NCBI GenBank assembly: GCA_903772945.1
Contig: CAICTM010000157.1
Span: 1-64,000, forward strand
DNA: 64,000 bases
Source of the DNA: Seminavis robusta
Lineage: Eukaryota > Bacillariophyta > Bacillariophyceae > Naviculales > Naviculaceae
Direction of reading: 5' to 3'
Shown: positions 10,627-21,512 of the stretch, piece by piece
Position numbering within the stretch: position 1 is the first letter of the stretch
Layout of the letters: each line of letters starts with the position of its first letter
Made by a program: the position numbers and the translations under genes
The notes under the pieces: generated by a model
What the model was told of the DNA's origin: nothing
The model's input: only the letters and a program-made list of their open reading frames with translations
Database searches by the model: none

Positions 10627-11871
10627 TGACCATGCATGCAGGTGACAGTCAACAAAAAAGTCGAAGAAGGCGACGACAATGATGAATGGCAGTCAAAGTG
10701 TTGCCTCGTCGTCTCCCGCTTGCGACCATGACGATGCTACTACTAGTCGTCGTATCATCGCCACTCCAATGGCAGCTGGAGCAGCCAATACCGCAATGAA
10801 GCAGTTCGAGAACAAGTATTCTCCTGAAGCGATCTCTGTTTTCCACGTGTCTTTGATGAAGGCAACAAGGACATGCACCGGTATCAACCAGCAACGGAGC
10901 ATGGAGGGGTGGTCCCTTTTGCCGACGGCACCAATCTCATCAAAACTGATCCTCGTCTTCGGACCCCCGATCATAACGATCAAGTCATGAAAGCAAAGCT
11001 GAACGTCTACTCCCAACAAATCTCCAAACGCAAGAAGAACTTCAAAACTTAAGTAGAGGTTCTTCGAGGCAAGTACGAGGTGGCCAAAAACAAAGCCCAG
11101 TCCCCTGCCCGAAACATGCAACAACTAGAGGCACAACGTGACCGCATCAAGAACGATGTCACGGAAATGGAACCGAAGATTAAGTCCTTGAAACAGAAAA
11201 CGGGAGAAACGGAGGCATTGGAGCAAACCTATGAGAAACGCATGTGCACTCTGATTGCCATTGGAAATGCTCTCATCTGCCAACCATGATGACTCTTTTC
11301 TTTTCCGGGTTCTCTTGGTTCCAGAGGTGAAGTGCAAGCGACTGGCATTGGCACATGCTTGGTTTGAAAATGGAACATCAAGCAGTGGGGCACCTGTCCC
11401 TATCCCTCATCCTACTGGCGTTCCTGTGATTCAAAACCCGTACAAGAACCGAAACAAGGGCACTGGAAGTGGTGGGCGTACCAGCTCCTCTTCTCGTGGA
11501 GTCGAAAGAGCTGCTTGTCAAAACCGACAATCGACATCAAGTTCATCTTCTCAGACAGCAGCAACAACAGCACCCCATCGAGAGGGTCGCATCCGCGTGG
11601 ATTGTCAGTTCACACCAACTTGTCTATTTTGGAGCCCGATGCAGGCTGCAATGACGGCTATGAGCAGCGTGGTCCCTTGCTGGACAACGACAGCGATTCG
11701 GATGATGAGCTCCTCTCATTGACTTTCCAAAGCGCCCTTGAGTCTGTGCAATGGAGTGGATTGCTGTATTCAAAAATCAAATACAATCAAACAAGCAAGC
11801 AAGCAAGCAAGCAAGCAAACAAACAACTACTGCTATCAAGAAAGGACCATTGGGGCGGCCGGCATCTATGA
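10627..11871 (+). pseudogene. Decayed gene of unknown function, coiled-coil part
   Basis: From about 10855 one frame reads as sensible protein through 11289, broken by a TAA at 11050. The second half is Lys/Glu/Gln-rich with heptad-like spacing (NMQQLEAQRDRIKNDVTEME onward), suggesting a coiled coil. Upstream (10681-10990) and downstream (11255-11871) stretches are open in other frames and have Ser-rich, acidic composition (DNDSDSDDE). No single frame or obvious GT-AG introns link them, so it is best read as a degenerating host gene. An unrecognised multi-exon gene is the alternative. The family is not recognised. Confidence 0.35.
11792..11825. repeat. (AAGC)n/(AAAC)n microsatellite
   Basis: About six aagc units followed by aaac units. 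It encodes a spurious Ser-Lys-Gln run in one frame. Confidence 0.9.
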
Positions 11872-12070
11872 ACAGTTTCTGTGGATTTGCTTGTCAAATT
11901 TTGCTAGCTGGTAAAAGTAATGAATTAGTCTCCGGACTCACCGTCGCCTATCGTAGCTGTAGTACCGTGGCTGTTCTTGCCAGCCAGTCGGTCTCAGATT
12001 ATCGTGTTTTGTTGTATCATGGAATTGAATCCATGCGTGACAAATGAACTGTTTCTTACCAGTACCGGTA

Positions 12071-13040
12071 TTACAATCCACCCGAAACTTTTAGTTTGGT
12101 TCCACTGCAGTAGGAACTAGCATCGGATAGCAGGAATTCAATGGCCTGAGCCACCTCGGTTGGATCGCCTGCTCTACGGAGAGGGATGAATCCTTTCATG
12201 GTTTCAATAATTTCTGGGGCTGCCAAGCCGGTATCAATCAGCCCCGGAATGATCGTGTTGATTCGAATTCCCTCCAATGGCAATTGTTTGGACAATCCAT
12301 TCACCATGGCTTCTAGCGCTGCTTTGGACATGCCGTAGGCTAGGATCAGTGCCGACTCTGCCGATACCGAGCTGACTACGACAATGGATCCTCCTTGTCC
12401 TCCCTTTTCGTTGTTGACGCTGCAGTGCTTGACAAACGCTCGCGTGCAAAAGAAGGTACCCATGGTATTGACCTTCAAGTCCCGCTCCAGTGTTTCGGTA
12501 GAAACCTTTCGGATATCCTTTTCCACTATGTATTATGAGAATGCATAGTGGTATCAAAGAGCAGGAGACAGTGAGTTGCGTGCTTAGCTTCAGGGCGAAC
12601 AAGGATCTGAACCTCAATAAAAAGATCACCATCACCAAATTAACAATGTTGTACTTACTGGCCTCCATAATCCCAGCATTGGCCACCAATCCGGTGGGTG
12701 GCATCCCAAAGTGTCCCATGACGTCTTCAAACATTTCTTCCACTTGTGTTTCTTCTCCAATATCGCATTGAAAAGCCTTGGCAGATCCTCCGGCGGATTC
12801 AATTTCAGCCACCACTTCTTGGGCAGCTTCTTCGCCATTATTATAATTGACGGCTACTTGGTATCCTTTGGAGGCCAACCAAACACAAGTGGCACGGCCG
12901 ATGCCACGCGAACCACCCGTGACAATCACCAGTTTCTTGGCTGGCGTCGAGGAAGCAGAAGCGCTCATCATCAGACATTGTCCCGGGTAAGAACTGAGCA
13001 GTAGGCTCACGTAGAGATATACAATCCTTTGCAGCATCAT
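12071..13040 (-). CDS. Short-chain dehydrogenase/reductase, FabG-like
   Basis: Two exons are inferred: 13040-12659 and 12525-12071, with a 133-base GTAAGT...CATAG intron in phase 1, giving 278 aa. All classical SDR motifs are visible across the splice: cofactor-binding TGGSRGIG (41-48), NAG (121-123), N147 in KVNTMG, S179/S180, and the catalytic Tyr-x3-Lys pair Y191 and K195 (YGMSK). The C-terminus matches the FabG pattern (PGLIDTGL, DPTEVAQAIEFLLSDASSYCSG). The family catalyses NAD(P)H-dependent carbonyl reduction; 3-oxoacyl-ACP reductase is the nearest style, but the substrate is not determined. The first 22 residues are hydrophobic and could be a signal or plastid presequence, or a membrane anchor. 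A second Met at 24-25 would give a cytosolic form. Confidence 0.9.
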
Positions 13041-13113
13041 CGTTATATATTACCATTAGTTGACTATTGACAGCAGTGGGGAGCAAGGAACTTGCGATTG
13101 TGGAAGCTCGGGA

Positions 13114-13650
13114 GAACTGAAAGATCCAAAGATATGTTGCATAGTACTAGTAATAATAATAATATTAATCAGAAAAGATCTGACCCTTATGCCCTGGCGG
13201 TACTCAGAGCATATTGTCAGTATAATGCTATTTTGCAAAATCGAACCTCGAAGACCAAACCAAAACACCACAGCAAATACTTCATGTGAAGCGTCCTCCT
13301 TTCTATCCCCTTTTCAATGAACTTGAGGAAGCATAGAAAGGCGAGCAGTCGCAGCCGAATGCATCGAAAGTTCTCTGCCTATCCATCCCATAGCTACTGT
13401 ACCACTAGAGATTTGCAATCGCATCCTAAAGTGCAGCCTGGCCTCGGCACCACTGTTATCTTTTGGCAGTCATCTTGGTAACATAATTCACCATCACAGC
13501 ACCATCTGGAACTTCACGGCCGGTAGTAACCTTGCATCCACAGCTACCTTGCGAATGCAGAGCAAAGCAAAGCAAATCGATCCAGGCCTCTCCATTTCCA
13601 AATATCGTGCTTCTATCCTTCACCCAGACCAAGCCAGACACCAAACATAC
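13114..13650. repeat. Diverged direct duplication, copy 1
   Basis: Non-coding block beginning gaactgaaagatccaaaga and containing a segment around 13408-13650 (from gagatttgca to gacaccaaacat). It recurs at 13857-14490 at roughly 75-85 percent identity by eye. The offset rises from 743 to 820 bases along the block because of an internal indel. Confidence 0.75.
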
Positions 13651-13856
13651 ATCCTGGCTACCTCTCTTCTGCTGCATTCGCCACTGCCAGCAACCCGACA
13701 CACCGCTCCCTCCACTCCTCGACCAACGAGAGGCTACACAAATTTCCCAAAATAATTGGGGCATGGTTCCAGAGAGAACGGCGGTACCTGGTAGCTCATT
13801 GCGCCAGCGGGGACACGAGAGCCACGCATGCAGAGGTGGCGGGTGGAAGCGCGGAA

Positions 13857-14490
13857 GAACTGAAAGATCCAAAGATATGCTGGATAATAATACTGACGGT
13901 ACTTAGAGCATAGTTACAATAGTGTATTTATTTTGCGGGAACAAACCTTGAAGACGAAACCAAAGCAAGTACCAGTACCGATACTAGTAAACTTTCTCCT
14001 TTCGCCTTTTCAATCAATTTGACGAAGATAGACTATAGAAAGGCGAGCGTGAAGGCCTTGGATTACCGGTAGGACCAGCCAGGAGTAGGAGGTACTAGGA
14101 GGTACACTACCGGTAGGTCCTGTGGCTTGGCGTCGACACAGCTATTGTGGCCACGAAAAAATGGTTTCTGCCTACGATCCCGCTACCGTAACGGTACCGG
14201 CACGGCCCGGTGAACGGTACAGTACTGGAGATTTGCATGCGCATCCTATCCTAAGGTTGCAGCCTGGCCTCGGCTGATGTATTCTCTTGGCAGCCATCTC
14301 GGTACGACCAGTAAAATAATACACCATCACAACACCTGGAACTTCACGGCCAGAATCAAACCTTGCATCCCTACCTAGCTTGCAAGCTAGTAGATGCAAA
14401 GCAAAGCTAATCCATCCAGGCTTCTCCAGATCAAAATCTCGTGCTTCTGTCGTTAGCTTGCAACCAGACCAAGCCAAACACCAAACATGG
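13857..14490. repeat. Diverged direct duplication, copy 2
   Basis: Second copy of the 13114-13650 block. It has additional ACCGGTA-type words around 14060-14220 that are missing from copy 1. Its function is unknown; it may be an old tandem segmental duplication in intergenic DNA. Confidence 0.75.
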
Positions 14491-15218
14491 AGCTCCATCT
14501 GGCAACTTTCAACTTGGACAAGGAGATGAGCTTTCGTGTACATCGTACCGGTATGCTTCCGTAGATAATTTCCCTACTCTAAACTCTAAACCCCCCTGAA
14601 ATCAAAAATAATGTTGTATGTTGTATGACATTAAAAATAGCTTGTACTTAGAAGGTGGAAGCTAGAAGCCCCAAGTAGATCCAGAACCTTCTGATTTCTG
14701 ATTCATTGGATTCTTGATGCACGCACAGGGCTTGTGTCGGTGTCCTTTTGTTAAATCCAAACTAATCTTGGGAGGTACCTTACGTCTATCCATGAATTAG
14801 AGGTCACGCAAACAGCTCAGAAGGGTTCAAGTGCTAGTAAGGGCAATGATCCGGCTCTGAGATGGTCGTTACAGCCCTGGCACTGTCACCAATTTACCAT
14901 CCACTCTTCGGTCGATAGTAGCGGTACTCTTGGAGTAAGCGATCAAACAATTTTACAGTAGTAAATCTGAGGTATTAATAGACGTGGATATTATGGAAGG
15001 AGACTTGAGCGCGCAGAGCTCGAGGCTGGCCGAAGATTTGCAGTTGTAGAGGCTGTTGCGTATGATGGCTGCATGCTGATGAACGAAGAGTGTTGCGAAA
15101 AGCGCTCAGCATTCATTTTGCTCTCCAGAATCATAGCTTCGTAAAAGCACCCCACTTCTTCTAGATAGCTAGTCACTATAAGAGCCCGAAAGACTGGCTT
15201 CAGCAGCAAAGATTAGCC
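14491..15218. other. Intergenic upstream of receptor C
   Basis: No gene recognised. The last 40 bases before the receptor C start (ggcttcagcag...ttagcc) resemble the corresponding region of copy A, so part of the 5' untranslated region was duplicated with the gene. Confidence 0.5.
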
Positions 15219-17715
15219 ATGACGGCGTTTACAGAGTATTATCTCCCCAAAATTGCAGCTTTATTTAGCATGTTGGGTAGTGGGTTAATCATTGCCGAGG
15301 TGCTGCAGGATGGTCGACAGAGAGGTGCCCGATCCACTACTTTCAAAGCTGTTGGTGCTGTATCTCGCGTCTTGTTGTCTATGAGTGTTGGGGATATCCT
15401 CTTTTCTTTGTAAGTCGGCAAGATAGGGAATGTGGATACAGTATCAGTCAGCTTGTTAGATTTGTTTTGATCTCATACATCTGATTACTGAATAAATCCT
15501 TTTTACTATACTCAACAGTGGCTGGTTCTTGGGCTCGTGGGCCAACTTTGGGAGCAAAGGGTTCTGTGTTTTTCAGGGCTTTATCCTGCACCTGGGATAC
15601 ATGGCATCCTTACTCTTTAGTGCTTCTCTGGCTGTGGTGTATCTACTCATGATCCAGTACAATTGGCGTCAACGCAGAATTCTACCCAGAATCCCTATCA
15701 TTGCCATTATCATGTGGGGTGCCTGCCTGGTGTTGGCCGTGCTTCCAATACCCCTGGATATGTACCAACCAACTGGCACAAATTGCTGGATTGGATCCTC
15801 GGAATCGCAGGATGCCACCTTTATCGTTGCATCCCTTCAGGTGATTCCCGTTTGGTCATGTATCCTTCTGGATGCTTCTATCATGTTTTTCCTTTTTCGA
15901 AAGGCAAGATTGCTGGAAGCGGAAGTGGAACATGTAGCTCTTCGAAGCAGTAACAGTACAAACGCCACAAAGGTCTTATCCACCACTTCGAGAGCCAATG
16001 ATCCCCGAAGTGAGGGAGCAGATGATACGGATGACAATCCCGAACGAATGGAGCAAGCACAGGCAGAAGAGTCAGTCCAGTTGGAGGAACAGCATCCAGA
16101 AACAGACATTGCTGCAGAACCACCTCGTGAAGAAATTGAGGAGTCCGACCACAGCAACCAAGATGGTGAACCATCCACTAGAATCTACAGCACGTCCACC
16201 CAATACTCTACAACCTCCAACAGTCCTAGATCCAAAAAACGATCCCAAATTGTTGCCAAACAGGGTATAGGCTACATTGCAGGGTTTTTGATGACGTATG
16301 GATTTGCCACAATTTCCGTCCTTGTTTTCCTTATTTCGGGAGAATGGAATCCCCCTTTGGATCGTACCAGCTACTTCTTTCTGGCCAGTCAAGGTGTCTT
16401 CAACTTTTTGGTCTTCAGCCATGGGCGACGACAAATGAAGACACGGGTGGGAGCTAAGCTCAAGAGTTGGATATGGAATGGCGCAGCATATTGCCATGCT
16501 TGCTGCTGCCGTTGTCTCCCGTTATCGGACGAATTACAGCAATCTTCCAGGGATGGCACCTCTGCAACGGTCCGACAACACAACAACATGATTAACCGTG
16601 GTGCGGGAAACAGCAACGAACGACAACAACAATACAACGATGAGCAACGGCAGCAACAAGAACACAAGTTTTCACCAATGATGCTGGCCCCCATTGACGA
16701 AGAGCTGGGCCAGCTGCAGTCCGGTAGCAATGACTCCATTAGCTTTTGTATTCGTGGTGCCAAGAAAGAACGAATCACGAGTCAGTTTGTATCAGAACTG
16801 GGGGCATCGGAAATGTCCAGGAGCAGTTACGAGGATGCATTCGGTGACGAGGGTGGTAACTGCCTTGTTGACAGTCCACCTTCCAAGCCTCTACGTGCTC
16901 AAAGCCAGGCCGAATTCTCTCCAAGCAGGGTGCCTCCCTGCAAACCAGAGCGAATGGCAAGTGGGCACCAGCTGAGTTTCTTTGCCACTGATATCTCTGA
17001 ATTAGACGAAGCATCCATAGAGGAGTCGCCCCCTACGAAACCAATGAGGCTCGTCAGTGAAGTCAGCCAAATATCTGTTGACAAGGAATCTGTGTTGGAG
17101 ATTTGTACGCGAAATGATCCATCTTCTCCACCATCCAAGCCAATAAGGTTGGTGAGCGAGTTGGAAAACACCGCTGACATTCCTCCTTCCATAACACCAC
17201 AGCTTGCACCACCGACGAGGCCAATCAGGGTTTTGAGCGAGGTATCTGCGTTAGAAGACGAACAATACAACAATCCTCCAATTCAATCTTTCCCCCCAAC
17301 CAAGCCACTGAGGCTTGCGAGCGAAGTTAGCGAGCTGTCCACATTGGAAGACTACAATGACGTCGCTCCGATCCCTATTTCACCTCCCACAAAGCCAGTG
17401 AGGTTTGCAAGTGAAGTGAGTGAGCTTTCAACATTAGAAGAGGACCATTTCATTGTTCCTCCAATCGAGAGTGCACCTCCCACCAAGCCAGTGAGGCTTG
17501 TGAGCGACGTTAGTGATGTTTCGACCGGTTGCAAAGAAGCAAAATCTGCCGCTGTGGCACCCCCGTCCAAGCCGACCAGGTTCGCGAGTGAGATATCAGC
17601 GGGCAAAGAAGATTATCAGGACGACCACCCGAACGCAGCATACGGCGAGAGCTACAAGTCAGCGCCCCCGGCAGAGCCAATTAGATATGGAAGTGATGTG
17701 GAAGTTGAAAGGTGA
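15219..17715 (+). CDS. 7TM GPCR-like receptor, copy C, with ten-copy PxxPxR-xx-S tail
   Basis: Exons 15219-15409 and 15519-17715 are separated by a 109-base GTAAGT...ACAG intron in phase 2, giving 795 aa. Only a few residues precede TM1 (IAALFSMLGSGLIIAEV). TM2 crosses the intron, then TM3-TM5, a Glu/Ser-rich loop shorter than in A and B, and TM6-TM7 ending FNFLVFSHGRRQMK near residue 370. The C-tail is over 400 residues: a Cys-rich start (HACCCRCL), a Gln/Asn-rich stretch, then from about residue 517 to the end ten repeats of PP[STCA][KRE]PxRxxS. Each copy keeps the PxxPxR core of a class II SH3 ligand and an Arg-x-x-Ser basophilic kinase site. The first codons of the repeats lie at 16876, 16933, 17029, 17128, 17209, 17293, 17383, 17476, 17560 and 17665. 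The ligand is unknown; the tail role as a scaffold is inference. Confidence 0.85.
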
Positions 17716-18151
17716 TGTAGCTGTTCGCTGATGTCCAAAGACAGGCCATTTCACCTGGAAGTTGTATCTGAAAGAGTCAAAAGCTCCAGCCACGAATCCA
17801 TTCAGATACCGGCCGAAATTGACAGTTTGCGCTGCAGATGCCACCACGGTTGCCCTGTCGGGTGTGGGAGTGGGGGCAACAGGCTACGCTGGGGGCTGCG
17901 TATGGGGAATTCGGGGTCAGCGGCAACCAGCGGTGTTTATCGGGGAGGATTGAAGAAGACATTCATGAAGCTAAAAATGTTACCAGTAGCTAGACTCCTC
18001 ATTCTGAAGAAGACGTCAGAGTACCTGCATACACAAGCTAGAATCTTGCAATTCGCTTTTGCTATCGTACGGTACGAGCGCATCGAAGCATGCACGTCGT
18101 ATGTTGTCGCGACAAATAAAGGATTTAGCATTTGTAACATCGGCACCGTGA
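17716..18151. other. Convergent intergenic region
   Basis: Lies between the 3' ends of receptor C and the solute-binding protein gene. Open frames exist on both strands but show no family resemblance or paralogue support. Confidence 0.45.
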
Positions 18152-20871
18152 CTAAGGCCAGAATTGAAGCCCACCAGGAATCCAGCTTTTGGTTTTTTTT
18201 GTGGTTGGCACCTGCTCGGAAAACACATCTAAGGAAGAAAACGAAACCGGTCAAGTCCATGAGCGAAACAACTGGAGGCAACAGCACCATGCCATACAAG
18301 GCCAGCACCAAGCATCACAAAACATACCAGGACACACGTCAATGATATTGGGGCAACTGTTGATGAGGCAACGGAACATGGAAGCCCATTCATCTGGGCA
18401 TTTCTCTACTGCAGTGTCCGAGCTGTAGCTGTAGCCACCATACTGGACAATAAACCCACCCGCCTGCTTGGCGGTAGAAGAACCAGAGCCCTTCGTCGCC
18501 ATGGAGCTTGTGCAAGTCGGCACCTGACAATCACTCCTGTCCTCGCCGGTCTCCTCAAGGATAACACAAGTGGTTGCAAGGTGGACTTCTGCGAGGCAAT
18601 CATCAACACAACAGTCAGGGTTTTCCTCCAATACTCCACAGTAGTCCTGCTCGATTTGCGCACATGTGGGGACGTCATCAAGAACTGGATCGATTGGGGC
18701 AGGCGTTTCTTCTTCTTCAGTCGTCAATTCTATGTCTGTGATCATAGAATAAAACATATAGCAATGAGCAAGAGGATAACCTGATGATACCTCATTCGAC
18801 AAGTGACCTCTGCAACGCACCAGGACACACTTCGATGAAATTTGGACAATCTTGGATAACGCACTGGACCAAGCCATTCCATTCATCTGGACAATTATCC
18901 TGGAGAGCTTCCGCATTGAATTGCACGCCCCGCCAAACAAACTCAATTAAATCCAGATCAAAGAAATCTGCAAACTGTTTTGTACCCAACACAGGGGAGC
19001 CTGATGAAGGGCAGCTTGGAACAGGACAATCTGAATTGTCTTCGCCAGTCACTACAAAGGTGTGGCAGACCGCCGCAGCCATGATTTCTGCAGAGCAGTC
19101 TTGAAGGCAACAGTCTCCATCCGCATAAATATCGCACCAGCTATTGGAGATGTCCTCGCAGAACCCAATAGGACCGCCGACTTCTTCTTGAGTTGGTGAT
19201 CCGGAGCCTCCGGAGCTTCCTCCTCCACAGACACAGCAGGCTTCACTTGCCGTTGTGCCATCAATACCGGCAAAGGAGGCAAAGTCGCCAAATTGCTCGC
19301 ATCTGTCATCTGATGCATACCATGAGCAACCGTCTCCTCCAATATCTTCCCATCCATCGACATCAGTACACTGCTGGGTGCCTCCTCCACAAGTGCAGCA
19401 TGCATCATTGGCTGTCATGTTATCGTCACCTGGAATGTTTCCATACGATAAGCATCTGACATCTTCAACCTCATAAAAATCACAACCATCTCCATCTCTA
19501 TCGGCCCAACCAGGAACATTGCTGCATCCCGAAGCCAATGTTGGCATTCCACCTGTGGCCCAATCTTTCAAGAACTCGTCTTCATTAATCATAATCAGAA
19601 ACTCGTCGGTAATGTACTTGGTCGGGTCGACCTGGGTCAGGATGGCACCTTTGTCCAAGAGGAACGCGCCCACCTCATTCGTCCAAATGTCATAGTTGGA
19701 CAAGGGTGGTTCTCCCCGACGTTCCATCAAGTCCAACTGCAGCTGGAGACCAAACAAACCCACCAAACGAAGTTCTAGTCCCAGACTCGCTGCAGAGGGT
19801 GCCTCCAAGCTACGATCCCCGTAGAAAGATGACATGTACAACATAGTCTCCTTGAAGTTGTCCTGGGTGTTGATGAAATTCACTGCACGGAGCCAACCGG
19901 CTAGAACCTTGGCAACCACCATGGGAGATGCCAAAGCAAAATCGCTACGAACCATGTGCCCGTTGGCAACTGTGGCATAAACTGACGCACCGGAACAAAT
20001 CGTTTCGGATCCTTCCAGCGTTTCCAACAGCTCCCAAAGACCTGGAGGAGAGAACCCTCCCAAGTCGGCTGTTGATGTCGTCAAGGCATCAAGACAGTCT
20101 CCATCGCGAGCGTAGATGAAACTGACATCCTCAATAGCGTAGCCTTGGCTCTTCAGGCAACTTTCCACGACAAATTGCTCGGTCGAGTCGGGAAGCACAC
20201 AAACATTACCGGCGATGGACTCGGGAGGCCACGTCTCTACAGCCGCTTGGGTTCCCACCAATTGGTTGGTGGCACTGGCATCCATGGAAATACCCACACC
20301 TAGAAAACCTTCTCGTTGGCTTCTGATAGAACCATAATGAGAGCAGTCACGTGCTAGGAAATTAGTAAAAAAGGATGGCGACAATGGCGACAAGCCTTGG
20401 GGAGCGAAAATAGAAGTCTTACCCAAGAATGTTGGAGACTACACCGGCACTGCCAATATCCCAGGTTCCATTGACATCAGTGATCATGGCATCCCCAGAA
20501 GGATACTATGGTAGAAGAGAGGCTTAATAAGATTAGTAGCATTCCGATGATAAAAACATAACATCCATTTTTTCTTACCCAGACCATTTCCACATCCAAG
20601 TCCAAGTCTTCATAGTAATTTTTATCAATGGCAACTGTAGAAATACCATATAGACAATTATCATGGAGAAAGGTGTAAGGGCCATGAGTGAGAAGATTGA
20701 TCACATACAGGAGGATTTTTCTCGAGGTGTCTTACTTTGGTGGGCCACAGCCACAAGGTCCGTCAGATAACCAATGGTTACGGAATCCCTGGCCACTGCA
20801 GACGACACTAGAAGGCTCAGCAGCACAGCCGTGCCCGTCAGAGGGAAAGAGAGTCCACGGCAAAACAACAT
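18152..20871 (-). CDS. Secreted NMT1/SsuA-like solute-binding protein with Cys-rich modules (six exons)
   Basis: Inferred exons are 20871-20736, 20634-20579, 20505-20423, 20322-18821, 18735-18328 and 18228-18152; introns are 73-101 bases; 753 aa. The signal peptide (about 1-27, ending SSAVARDS) precedes an ABC-type periplasmic-binding fold: IGYLTDLVAVAHQIAIDKNY, then VEMVWYPSGDAM and WDIGSAGVVSN, the usual start of nitrate/taurine/NMT1-like proteins. After about residue 350 come two 48-residue modules (GW.D.DGDGC...RC...TA..ACC.CGGG), then two copies of a longer Cys module ending in CPN(F/I)I(E/D)VCPG. The second copy is exactly exon 5, bounded by phase-1 introns. No ABC permease or ATPase is nearby. 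An extracellular nutrient or ligand-binding role is inference. The exon model rests on frame, consensus and family alignment from memory. Confidence 0.85.
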
Positions 20872-21119
20872 CTTTGTTTGCGTCTGATACTTCTTTGGTA
20901 TTGGAGCGATAGCAGCAAAAAAGATGAATGAGCTCGGAAGCAGATTTCTCAACCGCGATTGCAAGTCTCAAAAAAAGATCCAGTCATATTCGGTCATCTT
21001 TCGCAATTTTTGAAGATACTTAGAAGATCCCCCAAAATATTTTCAGTTGACGTTCAGCAGCTTCAGCCAATCAGCCAAGCGTCAAGCAACCCAATGCATG
21101 CTCGAACCAACTTCTTTAC

Positions 21120-21512
21120 ATGTTAGAGGCCACGATGAATGCTCCAGAAGTAGCCACGATATCGGTGACACTGATTGCCACCTACAAGATCAAGGATCAG
21201 GACAAGTTAGAAGAAGTGCGTTCTCTGGTCAGTCAGTTTGTCGCCAAGGTCCGTTCAAAGGAACAAGATACCTGCTTGCAGTACACTTGGTCATTGGGTC
21301 CAGACAATCGTCTCTGCTGTCTAGAATCCTACAAAGATGTCGAGGGTGTTCTGAAACACCTAGAGAATGTCGGGTCGCTATTTGGACCCTTTGTAGCATT
21401 GGTGGAGTTCGAACAAAGTCAAGTCCACGCTACTGCGGCTGTTATTCAAGAGATTCGACAGACTCCTATTGGTCGATGGAGTCCAGCCTACTTTGAAGTC
21501 ATAGGAGAGTAG
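21120..21512 (+). CDS. Small ABM-like dimeric alpha/beta-barrel protein
   Basis: Single frame of 130 codons; a second ATG at 21135 fits the fold equally well. The pattern VTLIATYKIKDQDKLEEVRS, then EQDTCLQYTWSLGPDN and LCCLESYKDVEGVLKHLENV follows the antibiotic-biosynthesis-monooxygenase/YgiN-like fold: a beta strand, a helix, a strand with Glu-x-x-x-x-Tyr/Trp, and an E-x-Y-x-D strand-turn before the next helix. Such proteins are usually homodimers that bind small hydrophobic or quinone-like molecules, and many have no known enzyme activity. The start lies about 250 bases from the divergent solute-binding protein gene, so the two may share a promoter region. No targeting signal is evident. 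Confidence 0.75.
   Translation: MLEATMNAPEVATISVTLIATYKIKDQDKLEEVRSLVSQFVAKVRSKEQDTCLQYTWSLGPDNRLCCLESYKDVEGVLKHLENVGSLFGPFVALVEFEQSQVHATAAVIQEIRQTPIGRWSPAYFEVIGE

Noticed and set aside
15837-17606. Several minus-strand frames rich in GLVGG or Ser
   Set aside because: They are reverse readings of the receptor C loop and tail repeats. The repeated GLVGG pattern only mirrors the PPxKP codons.
17731-18345. 204-codon plus-strand frame after receptor C
   Set aside because: It overlaps the last two exons of the solute-binding protein on the other strand and has no recognisable domain or composition bias.
18251-18946. Separate 231-codon minus-strand gene
   Set aside because: Its core is exon 5 of the solute-binding protein gene; both ends are intron sequence with good splice consensus.
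20635-20704. Coding reading MINLLTHGPYTFLHDN
   Set aside because: It falls in the 101-base first intron. Removing it joins AVAHQ to IAIDKNYYED, which matches the binding-protein family far better.
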